Position numbers and translations under genes: made by a program. Positions 47,484 to 55,988 of a stretch of 64,000 nucleotides of DNA are shown here, piece after piece (position 1 is the stretch's first letter; each line of letters opens with the position of its first letter). The stretch covers positions 248,001-312,000 of the forward strand of contig NZ_CP048409.1 in NCBI RefSeq assembly GCF_010448835.1. The letters are read 5' to 3'. The DNA comes from Draconibacterium halophilum. Its GTDB lineage: Bacteria; Bacteroidota; Bacteroidia; Bacteroidales; Prolixibacteraceae. The notes under the pieces were generated by a model, which was not told the DNA's origin, ran no database searches, and saw only the letters and a list, made by a program, of their open reading frames with translations.

Positions 47484-48914
47484 ATGATATTCAATAAAAG
47501 TAATAACAGGGAGCCGGCGGTGGCCGGACAATTTTACCCTTCTTCGGCAAACACCTTACGAAATGAATTGGAAGAATTTTTCAGCCAGGCCACTGATGTA
47601 AAGACATCACAACCGCTTCGTGCAATCGTTTCGCCGCATGCAGGTTACATTTTTAGCGGAGAGGTTGCTGCTGCCGCGTTCAATCAAATTCCGGCAAATA
47701 AAAGCTATAAGAATGTATTTGTTCTTGCATCGAGCCACCGTTATTCCTTTGGCGGCGCGTCGGTTTATACCGATGGAAATTACGAAACACCGCTGGGCGA
47801 AATTACTGTGAATAAGAAGACCGGGAAACAACTTATGGCCTCATCGTCGGTATTTGCCGACCATACCGAGTCGCACTATCACGAACACAGCCTTGAAGTT
47901 CAACTACCGTTTTTGCAATATCGTTTGGCTAATAATTTTAAACTTGTCCCAATTATTCTTGGAACCAACTCGCCCAGTACCTGCAAGAAGTTGGCAAAAG
48001 CACTGCAACCTTATTTTACAGCCAACAATTTATTTGTTGTCAGCACCGATTTTTCGCATTTTCCAACTTATGAAAATGCAAAGTTAGTAGACCAGTTAAC
48101 GGCTGATGCCATTTGCAAAAACCACCCAAAAAAATTGTTGAAAACACTCGAAAAGAATAAAAACAAACCAATTGAAAATTTGGCCACCTCGTTGTGCGGC
48201 TGGACTTCGGTATTAACGCTGTTGTACCTTACCAAAAACAAAAATTTTGAATTTAAGCAACTGACCTATAAAAACTCGGGCGACAGCCAGCTTTATGGTG
48301 GAAAAGACCGCGTTGTTGGCTATTGGGCGCTGGGTGTTTACGAGAAAGCTGTTTTTGAAATCAGCGCTTCAGAAAAACAGGAAATTTTACAACTGGCCCG
48401 AAATTCAATTGCCCGGTTTTTGGGAACAGACGTGAAAGAAAATACGCACAAAAAGTACGATGACAGCATATTGGATAAGAAAGCCGGAGCTTTTATCAGC
48501 ATTTATATCGACAATGATTTGCGTGGCTGCATTGGCGGGTTTGCCGGTGAAAAAACCTTACGCGAAATGATCAAACGTTTTGCCGTTTCGGCTACAAACG
48601 ACCAACGTTTTGATCCGGTTGAAGCTTCTGAACTGGATAGAATGACGCTGGAAGTTTCGGTTTTAACACCTTTGAAAAAAATTAAATCGATTGATGAAAT
48701 TGAGCTGGGCAAACACGGCATTTATATTAAAAGCGGGTTTAACTCGGGCACTTTTCTGCCACAGGTTGTTGAAAAAACAGGGTGGAGCAAAAAGGAATTT
48801 TTGGGAAGATGCTCGAAAAACAAAGCCGGAATTGGATGGAACGGTTGGAAAACGGCCGAACTTTATACCTACGAGGTAGTGATTGTAAAAGATAATCAGG
48901 AAAAAACCTCCTGA
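47484..48914 (+). CDS. MEMO1 and AMMECR1 fusion (AmmeMemoRadiSam proteins B and A)
   Basis: 476 aa. Residues 1-275 are the Memo dioxygenase-like domain (PAVAGQFYPSS, SPHAGYIFSG, HEHSLEVQLPFLQ, VSTDFSHF), with His residues that bind iron in related enzymes. Residues 290-470 are the AMMECR1 domain (FISIYIDNDLRGCIGG, RFDPVEASELDRMTLEVSVL). In many bacteria and archaea these two occur with a radical SAM protein; it is absent here. The 3' end overlaps the convergent recO by 19 bases. Biochemical role of the bacterial system is not settled. Confidence 0.9.
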   Translation: MIFNKSNNREPAVAGQFYPSSANTLRNELEEFFSQATDVKTSQPLRAIVSPHAGYIFSGEVAAAAFNQIPANKSYKNVFVLASSHRYSFGGASVYTDGNYETPLGEITVNKKTGKQLMASSSVFADHTESHYHEHSLEVQLPFLQYRLANNFKLVPIILGTNSPSTCKKLAKALQPYFTANNLFVVSTDFSHFPTYENAKLVDQLTADAICKNHPKKLLKTLEKNKNKPIENLATSLCGWTSVLTLLYLTKNKNFEFKQLTYKNSGDSQLYGGKDRVVGYWALGVYEKAVFEISASEKQEILQLARNSIARFLGTDVKENTHKKYDDSILDKKAGAFISIYIDNDLRGCIGGFAGEKTLREMIKRFAVSATNDQRFDPVEASELDRMTLEVSVLTPLKKIKSIDEIELGKHGIYIKSGFNSGTFLPQVVEKTGWSKKEFLGRCSKNKAGIGWNGWKTAELYTYEVVIVKDNQEKTS

Positions 48915-49621
48915 AGCACTTTTAACGATTTTATTTCGCCCAGCGTATCAAAATGCAAGCGGTAATAATCAATCAATTTTTCAATCAGCGAATCGCGCAT
49001 GCTGCGTTTCATTTTCAAACTATTTAATTCGTTTAGCTTCAACAAAGCCAGTTTTACCAGAATTGCTGTTGCTTCCTTGTTCGCAAACATTGGGTGCGAT
49101 GGCTCGAAAGGCACCACTGCTCCTTTTTGCAGATCGAGCCAGCCCTGAAAACCAACTTGTGTTGTATCGGGCATAAATCCGAGGTACTCGGTTAAATGAA
49201 AGAGAAAATACAAATGAAAATTTGTCTTGCCCTCATCCATCAGATCGAGATAAAGCAAAGCGTTTTTTATAAACTCAAACAATTCCGGGTAACTTTCCTG
49301 TTCGTGGATGGTTTTATACAACACCTCGGCCAGAAAGATAGCCTGTGTAGACTTTACAATGTCAAAAGGAATTTCCTGGTAAGTGTTCAGGTTTTTCAGC
49401 GTTCTAATTCGCTGCAGATCGCGGTTTTGCTTCTGGTAGGCTTCCAGTTCAACCATAAATAAGGGCTGCAATAAACCCGCTTTATTTTTTGATTTTCGGC
49501 TCCGGGCAGCATTGATCAGATAACTTTGCCGGCCAAATTCTTTGGTAAAAACAGTGGTGATAACACTGCTTTCGCCATATTTTATCGTGTGTAAAACAAT
49601 GCCTTCCGTAGCCGTTATCAT
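48896..49621 (-). CDS. recO: DNA repair protein RecO
   Basis: Helps RecA load onto SSB-coated DNA in the RecFOR pathway. 241 aa: an N-terminal OB-fold (MITATEGIVLHTIKYGESSVITTVFTKEFG) and a helical C-terminal part. The zinc-finger cysteines of many RecO proteins are absent, as is common in Bacteroidota. Its stop overlaps the 3' end of the Memo-AMMECR1 gene by 19 bases. It follows porZ by 29 bases and may share its transcript. Confidence 0.92.
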   Translation of the reverse strand: MITATEGIVLHTIKYGESSVITTVFTKEFGRQSYLINAARSRKSKNKAGLLQPLFMVELEAYQKQNRDLQRIRTLKNLNTYQEIPFDIVKSTQAIFLAEVLYKTIHEQESYPELFEFIKNALLYLDLMDEGKTNFHLYFLFHLTEYLGFMPDTTQVGFQGWLDLQKGAVVPFEPSHPMFANKEATAILVKLALLKLNELNSLKMKRSMRDSLIEKLIDYYRLHFDTLGEIKSLKVLQEVFS

Positions 49622-49650
49622 ATATCAGTTAAGCTTCTGTTGAATCTGGA

Positions 49651-51969
49651 TCAATGGATAAACAATATTTTTGTGATGTGGGTTTCTTCGCCATTTTCAT
49701 CATTACAAAATACCAGGTAAACACCGGTTTTTACACGGTTGCCGTTCAGGTTATTCCCGTCCCAAACTGCCTGGCCACCAAACGATGTGGTTTTGTATAC
49801 CAAATTACCGGTGATGTCGGTAATTTTTACATCGGTATTTTCAATTAACCCGGCAATCGTTACCGGACCATCGTAAGTTTCTCTAACCGGATTTGGATAA
49901 ACGTACACATCGCTGTACGTATCTGCTCCACCTGTTGCTTCACCCTGATAGGAAATTAACCCTTTGTCGGTTCCTAAAAATACCTCTCCGTTTTTCTCAT
50001 TTATGGCAATTGACAGAATATTATTTGAAAGTAAGGGACTGTTTTCGGTTGTAAAATGTTCAACTTCTGCCTCGCCTGTTTCCGACACTAAAAATACTCC
50101 TGAGTTTTTAGTTCCCAGCCATTTTCGGTTAGCGCCGTCAACGGCAATAGCAGTAACAGTTTCGGTTTCCAACAGTGGATGATAGATACCATCATTTAAA
50201 TCGAGCCCCGGTTGAGTAGCATAAAAAGTTTCCGAATTCCATATTCTCGACGGGTTACTATACACTGCCACTCCTTTTGAACTCCCAATCCAAATGGCAC
50301 CCTCCTGATCTTCAGCAATAGCAAACACATCATTCATTCGCGTAGTAATCTCATCGGTACCGTTGCTAAAATAGGTGGTTACAAACAATCTTCTCTTCTG
50401 ATCACCGTTTCTGTTCACCACGTAGGCATCGTGCCCCGGAACCAACATCCACTTGTCCTCATTTTCATTCACAATGATAGTGGTAACATTTCGGCTATTG
50501 GCAATCTCGGGCAATTCAAACGATTCCCAATCGCCGGTTGGCGATAACTTATGCAAATTATGCGCGCATTCAGCGTTGGTAATCCATAAGTTCCCCTCCG
50601 AATCGAAACTCATTCCTCCTACTCGTGTATACGGCTCATTGGGCTGCTCCGGCAATGCCGTTTCCAGCGGGCTATTCAGATTATAATACCGTTCCACCAA
50701 TTCATCATTGCGGTACTCTAACAAGCCACCACCCCAGCTGGCAGCAAAAAAGTGATTTGGATCGCGGGGATCCACTTCTATAGCCAAAATGTTATGAAAT
50801 CCCTCCAACTCAGGATGTGTTTCTTCGGTAAAATAAGTCCATCCATTGTTATTATAACGCTGGAAAAGGGGCCTGATAAACCCTGTAGTACTACCCGGAG
50901 TCATCCAAATTTCTGAATTAAATGCTCCAACAAAAAACATGTCGTTATTTATTGGCCCTGGAGGTAAGGTTTGCTCAAAGCTTTCGTTGTAATAGCGTAC
51001 CAACACTTCATTATTATCAGCAATCCAAACCGAACCGTCGGCAGAAATGCCCGCACTTCGTGGATTGACGTCTTCTTCCGTCCCATTATTAAATGCGTAG
51101 TTATCGATCCGTCCGATTTGCGAATGATTGTTATCGATAATAAATACAGCACTGCGACTGGCAATGGTTAAATATTCACCATTACTTTGTATATCAAAAG
51201 CATAGCGAATAGACGAATTGTAAGCCTCCCAGGTACTGTTAGTAAGAATATACATTTCATCCAGGTACCACTCGCCCGCTGCATAATTGGCAATTATGTT
51301 CCCCGCATGATTAACCAGATGATTAAAAACATCATCAGCGCGCGGAATATCATCTACATGAATCCAGTTGGCAAAATTGGCCAGATTGGGTTCATTTTTA
51401 TCTGCCCGGTAAATTCCCTGATTGGTAGCAGCAAAAATCGAATTGTTATCTGTTTCAACATCATTCACTACCAGGGAAGATCCACCGTCGCCGATATAGT
51501 AGGTGTCTTTTACTTCCTGCCTTTCAAGGTTCAGCACTACAATTCCAAAACCACAGGCCAAATAAGCTTCATTTCCGGAGAAACAAATGTTGTTGATGAC
51601 CTTGTTTCCAACAATGGTTTTCCGCTTTATATCCGACAGGTTAACAACCTCTCCATTATCATAAAGCAGATCGATATTGCTGTTTTCGTATGCAATCACC
51701 AGCACCTCATTCTGATCGTTGTAAGCGATGGTTTTTACTCCAAAATCCGACAACTGAATGGCATCGCCAAACTTATTTACACTGTTGTCTTCCAGATCGT
51801 AATAAAACAAACCACCCTCGGTTAAACAGTAAACTTTATTGGGCGAAACAGCAATTTTACTGGCATTATTATACGAAAGATAATCATGCCACGATCCCTG
51901 TTCGCGTTGTGCCTGCGAAACAAAAAACGGAAGTAAAATAATTGCAGAAAGTATAAATCGTTTTATCAT
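49651..51969 (-). CDS. porZ: Type IX secretion system protein PorZ
   Basis: Surface component of the T9SS attachment complex. 772 aa, close to characterised PorZ proteins. Signal peptide 1-20 (FFVSQAQ), two beta-propeller domains (WHDYLSYNNASKIAVSPNKVYCLTEGGLFYYD; later AIAVDGANRKWLGTKNSGVFLV), and a C-terminal T9SS sorting-type domain (VYVYPNPVRETYDGPVTIAGL...GVYLVFCND). Its ATG touches the rdgB stop (51970), so rdgB-porZ(-recO) is an operon. It agrees with T9SS cargo elsewhere in the window. Confidence 0.92.
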   Translation of the reverse strand: MIKRFILSAIILLPFFVSQAQREQGSWHDYLSYNNASKIAVSPNKVYCLTEGGLFYYDLEDNSVNKFGDAIQLSDFGVKTIAYNDQNEVLVIAYENSNIDLLYDNGEVVNLSDIKRKTIVGNKVINNICFSGNEAYLACGFGIVVLNLERQEVKDTYYIGDGGSSLVVNDVETDNNSIFAATNQGIYRADKNEPNLANFANWIHVDDIPRADDVFNHLVNHAGNIIANYAAGEWYLDEMYILTNSTWEAYNSSIRYAFDIQSNGEYLTIASRSAVFIIDNNHSQIGRIDNYAFNNGTEEDVNPRSAGISADGSVWIADNNEVLVRYYNESFEQTLPPGPINNDMFFVGAFNSEIWMTPGSTTGFIRPLFQRYNNNGWTYFTEETHPELEGFHNILAIEVDPRDPNHFFAASWGGGLLEYRNDELVERYYNLNSPLETALPEQPNEPYTRVGGMSFDSEGNLWITNAECAHNLHKLSPTGDWESFELPEIANSRNVTTIIVNENEDKWMLVPGHDAYVVNRNGDQKRRLFVTTYFSNGTDEITTRMNDVFAIAEDQEGAIWIGSSKGVAVYSNPSRIWNSETFYATQPGLDLNDGIYHPLLETETVTAIAVDGANRKWLGTKNSGVFLVSETGEAEVEHFTTENSPLLSNNILSIAINEKNGEVFLGTDKGLISYQGEATGGADTYSDVYVYPNPVRETYDGPVTIAGLIENTDVKITDITGNLVYKTTSFGGQAVWDGNNLNGNRVKTGVYLVFCNDENGEETHITKILFIH

Positions 51970-52548
51970 TTAATCCAGCTTTTTTAAATAATCGACCAGT
52001 TTTTGTACGGCTCTTCCCCGGTGACTGATCTTGTTTTTATCTTCGAGGCCCATTTCAGCAAACGATTGATCAAAGCCTTCAGGTTTAAAAATAGGGTCGT
52101 AACCAAATCCCGAATCGCCACATTTCTCCTTCAGTATTTCACCGTTTACAATTCCTTCAAACTGCTTCTCTTCACCATCAATCACCAGCGAAATTACAGT
52201 TCTAAAACGTGCTTTCCGTTCATTTATTTTAGCCAGTTTTTGCAATACCTTATTCATATTCGCCTCCGAATTTTTGTCTTCGCCGGCATAACGAGCCGAA
52301 AAAACTCCGGGTTCAGCATTCAGCGCTTCAATTTCCAAACCGGTGTCGTCGGCAAAACAATTCATGCCGTATTTGTCGTAGACGTAATAAGCTTTTTCGC
52401 TGGCATTGCCTTCAAGAGTAGGCTGTTCCTCCGGGATTTCATCGAAACATTCAATATCTTTTAAACTCAAAAGGGTGAATTCATCACCCAGAATAGCTTG
52501 CAGTTCTTCTAATTTATGTTTGTTGTTTGTCGCAAAAACGAGCTTCAT
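51970..52548 (-). CDS. rdgB: Non-canonical purine NTP pyrophosphatase RdgB/HAM1
   Basis: Hydrolyses dITP, XTP and related nucleotides to keep them out of DNA. From the ATG at 52548 the product is 192 aa and starts KLVFATNNKHKLEEL, the standard family start. FADDTGLEIEALNAEPGVFSARYAG, GFGYDPIFKPEG and SHRGRA are all present. The frame is open back to 52692, but those 48 residues have no family match and I exclude them. It directly precedes porZ with no gap. Confidence 0.93.
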   Translation of the reverse strand: MKLVFATNNKHKLEELQAILGDEFTLLSLKDIECFDEIPEEQPTLEGNASEKAYYVYDKYGMNCFADDTGLEIEALNAEPGVFSARYAGEDKNSEANMNKVLQKLAKINERKARFRTVISLVIDGEEKQFEGIVNGEILKEKCGDSGFGYDPIFKPEGFDQSFAEMGLEDKNKISHRGRAVQKLVDYLKKLD

Positions 52549-52714
52549 AATATGTAATTTTAGCCTGAAAAATTCATGCAATTTTTCACACAATGTGTTG
52601 ACGATTGAAAATCTGCAAGATATACGTTTTAAATGAATCAAGCTAAAGATTATCAATGTCAAGGTTAACCCTGACAAATAATTGTTTTTCAATTATTTCG
52701 TCAGTCCTTCGGAT

Positions 52715-52740
52715 AATTAATTCATCTTAATGAATTAATT
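52715..52740. promoter_or_regulatory. 26-base AT-rich perfect palindrome
   Basis: AATTAATTCAT-CTTA-ATGAATTAATT with 11-bp perfect arms, in the 311-base gene-free gap between rdgB and the ArsR gene and about 165 bases upstream of the rdgB start. It could be an operator; there is no T tract for a terminator. Confidence 0.4.
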
Positions 52741-52807
52741 AGGTTAGGTAAAAATAAGAAAATGCCTCTACTTTGAAGGTACATTAAGGAATAGCTTTTT
52801 AAGGCAC

Positions 52808-52838
52808 AAAAAAACCGCATGATCTAAATCAGCGGTTT
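52808..52838 (-). terminator. Intrinsic terminator of the ArsR-type gene
   Basis: On the minus strand AAACCGC...GCGGTTT with an internal GAT/ATC pair, followed by TTTT, 22 bases after the repaired stop codon. Confidence 0.8.
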
Positions 52839-52859
52839 CTACTATCGTAATAATTTTTT

Positions 52860-53161
52860 TTAATCGCAGGTGCAGGTTTCCATGCAATCAACAATCTGAC
52901 TCAAGATGTTGTATTTCAGGTAATAATAAGTATTCTTTCCTTCTCGTTTCGAGCACAAAACCCTTTATCGCGCAATATGCCTAAATGATGAGATGTGGTT
53001 GACTGCTCGATCTTAAGCAGTTCGTGTATCTCGGTAACTGTTAATTTCTTTCCTCCCTCCAGATGCTTCAAAATAGCAATCCGCATCGGATGTGCCATTG
53101 CTTTCAGCATACTGGCAGCAACCTCCAAGCGTTCAACATTTATCTCCTTGATATCTACCAT
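52860..53161 (-). CDS. ArsR-family winged-helix regulator (one-base frameshift near 52962)
   Basis: Small metal- or stress-responsive repressor. MLKAMAHPMRIAILKHLEGG and KIEQSTTSHHLGILRDKG form the winged helix. As sequenced, the frame ends at 52916 (81 aa). Adding one G at the GGG run (plus strand C run 52961-52963) continues it as VLCSKREGKNTYYYLKYNILSQIVDCMETCTCD, 100 aa, the usual length. The restored C-terminus with four Cys (LC, DCMETCTC) could bind a metal. Single gene with a TATATTTG box upstream and its own terminator. Confidence 0.85.
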
Positions 53162-53180
53162 GGTTATACCTTTAAAAATG

Positions 53181-53188
53181 CAAATATA
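53181..53188 (-). promoter_or_regulatory. -7 box (TATATTTG) of the ArsR-type gene
   Basis: It fits TAnnTTTG on the minus strand, 20 bases upstream of the start codon. Confidence 0.5.
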
Positions 53189-53338
53189 TAAATATTTAAG
53201 ATTTGTTTACTCCTTTTTTGTTTGCTGATAGCTAACATTTGTACAAAATGGATAATTTTTAGATTTTTTAAATAAAAAGCCTGTTTTTATTTAAAATTAT
53301 TCTATGTTCGTTCATCGAAAGCGAAGTTGGAAAAAGCA

Positions 53339-54313
53339 ATGACGACGATTAAGAAAATAAAGGCCCCAATACAACAGGAACTGCATGATTTTGAGCCCTA
53401 TTTTAAAAATTCATTGCAAAGCGATATTCCCTTGCTGGCAACCATTTTAAATTTCCTTTATCGTACAAAAGGTAAGCAGCTGCGCCCCATGTTTGTATTC
53501 TTATCGGCAAAACTGCACGGCGGAACCAACGAATCTTCAAAACTGGCTGCCTGCTCGGTGGAATTATTGCACACCGCCACATTGGTACACGACGATGTGG
53601 TTGACGAGTCGTACGAACGCCGCGGATCATTTTCGGTTAAAGCGCTTTGGAAAAACAAACTGGCCGTTTTGGTGGGCGATTATATTTTAGCCCGCGGACT
53701 GCTGCTGCAACTCGAAAGCAAAAAATACAATTTCCTTCATCTTATTTCACGTGCGGTTCAGGATATGGCCGAGGGAGAAATTCTGCAGATGAAAAAAAGC
53801 CGCAAACTCGACATCGATGATGAAACGTATTTCGAGATCATCCGCAAAAAAACAGCTTCGTTGATTGCAACCAGCATGGCCATTGGCGCTGCATCGGCAG
53901 TTGATGACGAGGCGATAATTGAAAAAATGTACAGCATTGGGCAAGATGCCGGAATCGCCTTCCAGATAAAAGATGATATTTTCGATTACCAGTCGAAAGG
54001 CCTGCTGGGCAAACCAACGGGTAACGACATAAAGGAAAAGAAAATTACCCTGCCGCTGCTTCATGTGTTAAACGAGGCCGACAGAAGTGAACGCAAACGT
54101 ATTTTAAGGCTGATAAAGCGCAAAAATAACAGTTCTACCGTAGTTGAAGAATTAATTCAGTTGGTAACCGAAAAAGGTGGCCTTGAATACGCCGAGCAAA
54201 AAATGAATGAGTTTAAAGATAAAGCGATTTCGGGCTTAAAAGAATTTCCGGAATGCGAAGCGCGCGAATCGCTTATCGAGCTGATGAACTACATTGCTAC
54301 CCGCAAAAAATAA
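53339..54313 (+). CDS. Polyprenyl (trans-isoprenyl) diphosphate synthase
   Basis: Chain-elongating enzyme that makes octaprenyl- or similar diphosphate for menaquinone. 324 aa from ATG 53339; the TTG at 53327 would add four residues. First Asp-rich motif HDDVVDES near residue 85 and second KDDIFDYQ near 211, with GKQLRP before the first. The product chain length cannot be told reliably. The 3' end overlaps the convergent DUF2797 gene by 25 bases. A weak -7 box TATGTTCG lies at 53303-53310. Confidence 0.92.
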   Translation: MTTIKKIKAPIQQELHDFEPYFKNSLQSDIPLLATILNFLYRTKGKQLRPMFVFLSAKLHGGTNESSKLAACSVELLHTATLVHDDVVDESYERRGSFSVKALWKNKLAVLVGDYILARGLLLQLESKKYNFLHLISRAVQDMAEGEILQMKKSRKLDIDDETYFEIIRKKTASLIATSMAIGAASAVDDEAIIEKMYSIGQDAGIAFQIKDDIFDYQSKGLLGKPTGNDIKEKKITLPLLHVLNEADRSERKRILRLIKRKNNSSTVVEELIQLVTEKGGLEYAEQKMNEFKDKAISGLKEFPECEARESLIELMNYIATRKK

Positions 54314-55086
54314 CCATTGTGCTTTCTGATATTTAAAACGCGGCTATCGTCGAAGATTAAATATTGCCCTTTTATTCCGGCCAATGTTCCTGTAATTTCA
54401 GGGAGCTTATCAAAACCAACACTTTTAATTTTCACCGGAAACTGCTCCACCGGATAATTTATTTCAGTAACCTCATTTTCAACATCAATATATTTTTGCA
54501 GTTCCAGTGGCAGCAAATTTGTAATTCGTTCTTTTTCAGCTGCCAGATCAAAATCTTTTAATATCTCGTTTTTTAACATCGACCGCCAGTTGGTTTTATC
54601 GCTAAAATGATTTTTTAGAAACACCTCGATAACACCGGCAATATGGCGGTTTGGCGTTTTTGCAATTTTAATGGCGTAACTCGCTCCCTGATCGATCCAC
54701 CGCGTAGGAATTTGATGACCGCGTGTAACACCAACTTTTAAAGCACTTGCCACTGCCAGGTAAACAAAATGATCAATCATATCGTGTTTTTCGGCCCATT
54801 CCATATCGCGGGCAATTCCAAAATGTGCTTTCGACAACTCGGGGCGAAGAATCGACTCGCTGGCTTCGGGAGCGGTTTGAAGACAGTTGTAACAAAATCC
54901 CTGGCTAAACGATGTTTTCGTTTTCTTCCCACACGAAATGCAATTAATTTGTCCGTCAAATTGCATCGAAATTTCTTTCCCAATCAACGCATTCATATCA
55001 ATTTGTTCGCCGCCAATAGGTAGCATATATTTTACCGGAGCATTAAGCTCAGTAAGCATTTTTCTTATGTTGCCTTCAAATTCCAT
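54289..55086 (-). CDS. DUF2797 protein with a four-cysteine zinc site
   Basis: About 265 aa from the ATG at 55086 (MEFEGNIRKMLTEL); the frame opens at 55134 with other ATGs at 55095 and 55092. A zinc-ribbon motif C-I-S-C ... C-Y-N-C (about residues 65-85) is followed by HFVYLAVASALKVGVTRGHQIPTRWIDQGA, the hallmark of DUF2797 proteins, and a GIKGQYLIFDDSRVLNIRKHNGY end. Function unknown; a nucleic-acid role is often suggested. It is 62 bases after the next gene in the same direction. Confidence 0.82.
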   Translation of the reverse strand: MEFEGNIRKMLTELNAPVKYMLPIGGEQIDMNALIGKEISMQFDGQINCISCGKKTKTSFSQGFCYNCLQTAPEASESILRPELSKAHFGIARDMEWAEKHDMIDHFVYLAVASALKVGVTRGHQIPTRWIDQGASYAIKIAKTPNRHIAGVIEVFLKNHFSDKTNWRSMLKNEILKDFDLAAEKERITNLLPLELQKYIDVENEVTEINYPVEQFPVKIKSVGFDKLPEITGTLAGIKGQYLIFDDSRVLNIRKHNGYFLRVAM

Positions 55087-55148
55087 AATCATCATTTTCT
55101 GACGTGAAAATAATACAGATGCCTGAGGATGCAAGCTTTGTTTGGAAA

Positions 55149-55916
55149 TTAATCATCAAAGCCCGGTCGTTTAAATTCCATCACTCCGGGAAATGTTTTT
55201 AGCATCTGCTTTTTTATTTGCGTCAGCTCGAGTAAAAACTGCAGGATTTCATCTTCCATTTCACTGAAACCGTTATAAAACAACGAAAGCGCATCCATCG
55301 AACGATTTATGGCAATTATGGCAATCTTCGCCGATCCCAGATTATCAGCATATAAACCGTATTCATCGTCGGGGTCGTTTTGTCGTTGCTCCAGCTCCAA
55401 ATGTGCACGATGAACTTTTGCCCCAATAAAAGCACTGTACCATTGAATAACTTCTGCCGCATCACGGTATTTAAACATCGACTCATCATCATCGATCATT
55501 ACCAGTTTTTCTGCTTTGGCCGAAAAAAGTACCTTATGCTTATTCATCCATTTGTGAATGTTTATTCCGTAATTGCGGGCTTGTACTTCCAGTGGTGTTT
55601 CAATGTGTTCGGGCAATTCAATCTCTTCCACATCGTCCAGGTCAATTCCTTCGTGGTCGGCATCTTCTTCAATCATTTCCATGGTTACTTCCCAGGCCAA
55701 TCGAATTTGTTCCCAAAAGTTTTTATTCTCTTCATCGGGATTTTGCGAATCACCCTCTGCTTTTGTTTCCTGTTCATGTAAATAGGTCAAACATTTCTGC
55801 GTCATGGTACACCGTTCGCACCAGCGGTCGCAATAATTGTAAATTCCAGGAACAAGATCCTCCCTTTTTGCCAGATCGAGCAACGTTTGCTTGAAGTGTT
55901 CTTTTTTCGATTTCAT
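55149..55916 (-). CDS. Conserved hypothetical cytosolic protein with a Cys4 cluster
   Basis: 255 aa with no signal peptide. The N-terminal part carries four close cysteines (C29, C33, C36, C42; YCDRWCERCTMTQKC), a possible metal or Fe-S site. The middle is very acidic (about 50-105); the rest is helical (HKWMNKHKVLF, DAAEVIQWYSAFIGAKVHRAH, LQFLLELTQIKKQM). I do not recognise a named family. It precedes the DUF2797 gene in the same direction, 62 bases away. Both have clustered cysteines. Confidence 0.7.
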   Translation of the reverse strand: MKSKKEHFKQTLLDLAKREDLVPGIYNYCDRWCERCTMTQKCLTYLHEQETKAEGDSQNPDEENKNFWEQIRLAWEVTMEMIEEDADHEGIDLDDVEEIELPEHIETPLEVQARNYGINIHKWMNKHKVLFSAKAEKLVMIDDDESMFKYRDAAEVIQWYSAFIGAKVHRAHLELEQRQNDPDDEYGLYADNLGSAKIAIIAINRSMDALSLFYNGFSEMEDEILQFLLELTQIKKQMLKTFPGVMEFKRPGFDD

Positions 55917-55988
55917 AAGTGCCAGACAAGTAGTATTAGCACAGTAACAAGGTAAATCGATAAAAAGTTGATAGTATCTTTAGCGCAG

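Noticed and set aside
51187..51825. A 212-codon rightward frame inside porZ
   Set aside because: Antisense shadow; porZ is complete on the other strand with clear domains.
52549..52692. A 48-residue N-terminal extension of RdgB
   Set aside because: RdgB proteins begin at the ATG at 52548; the extension is AT-rich with no family match.
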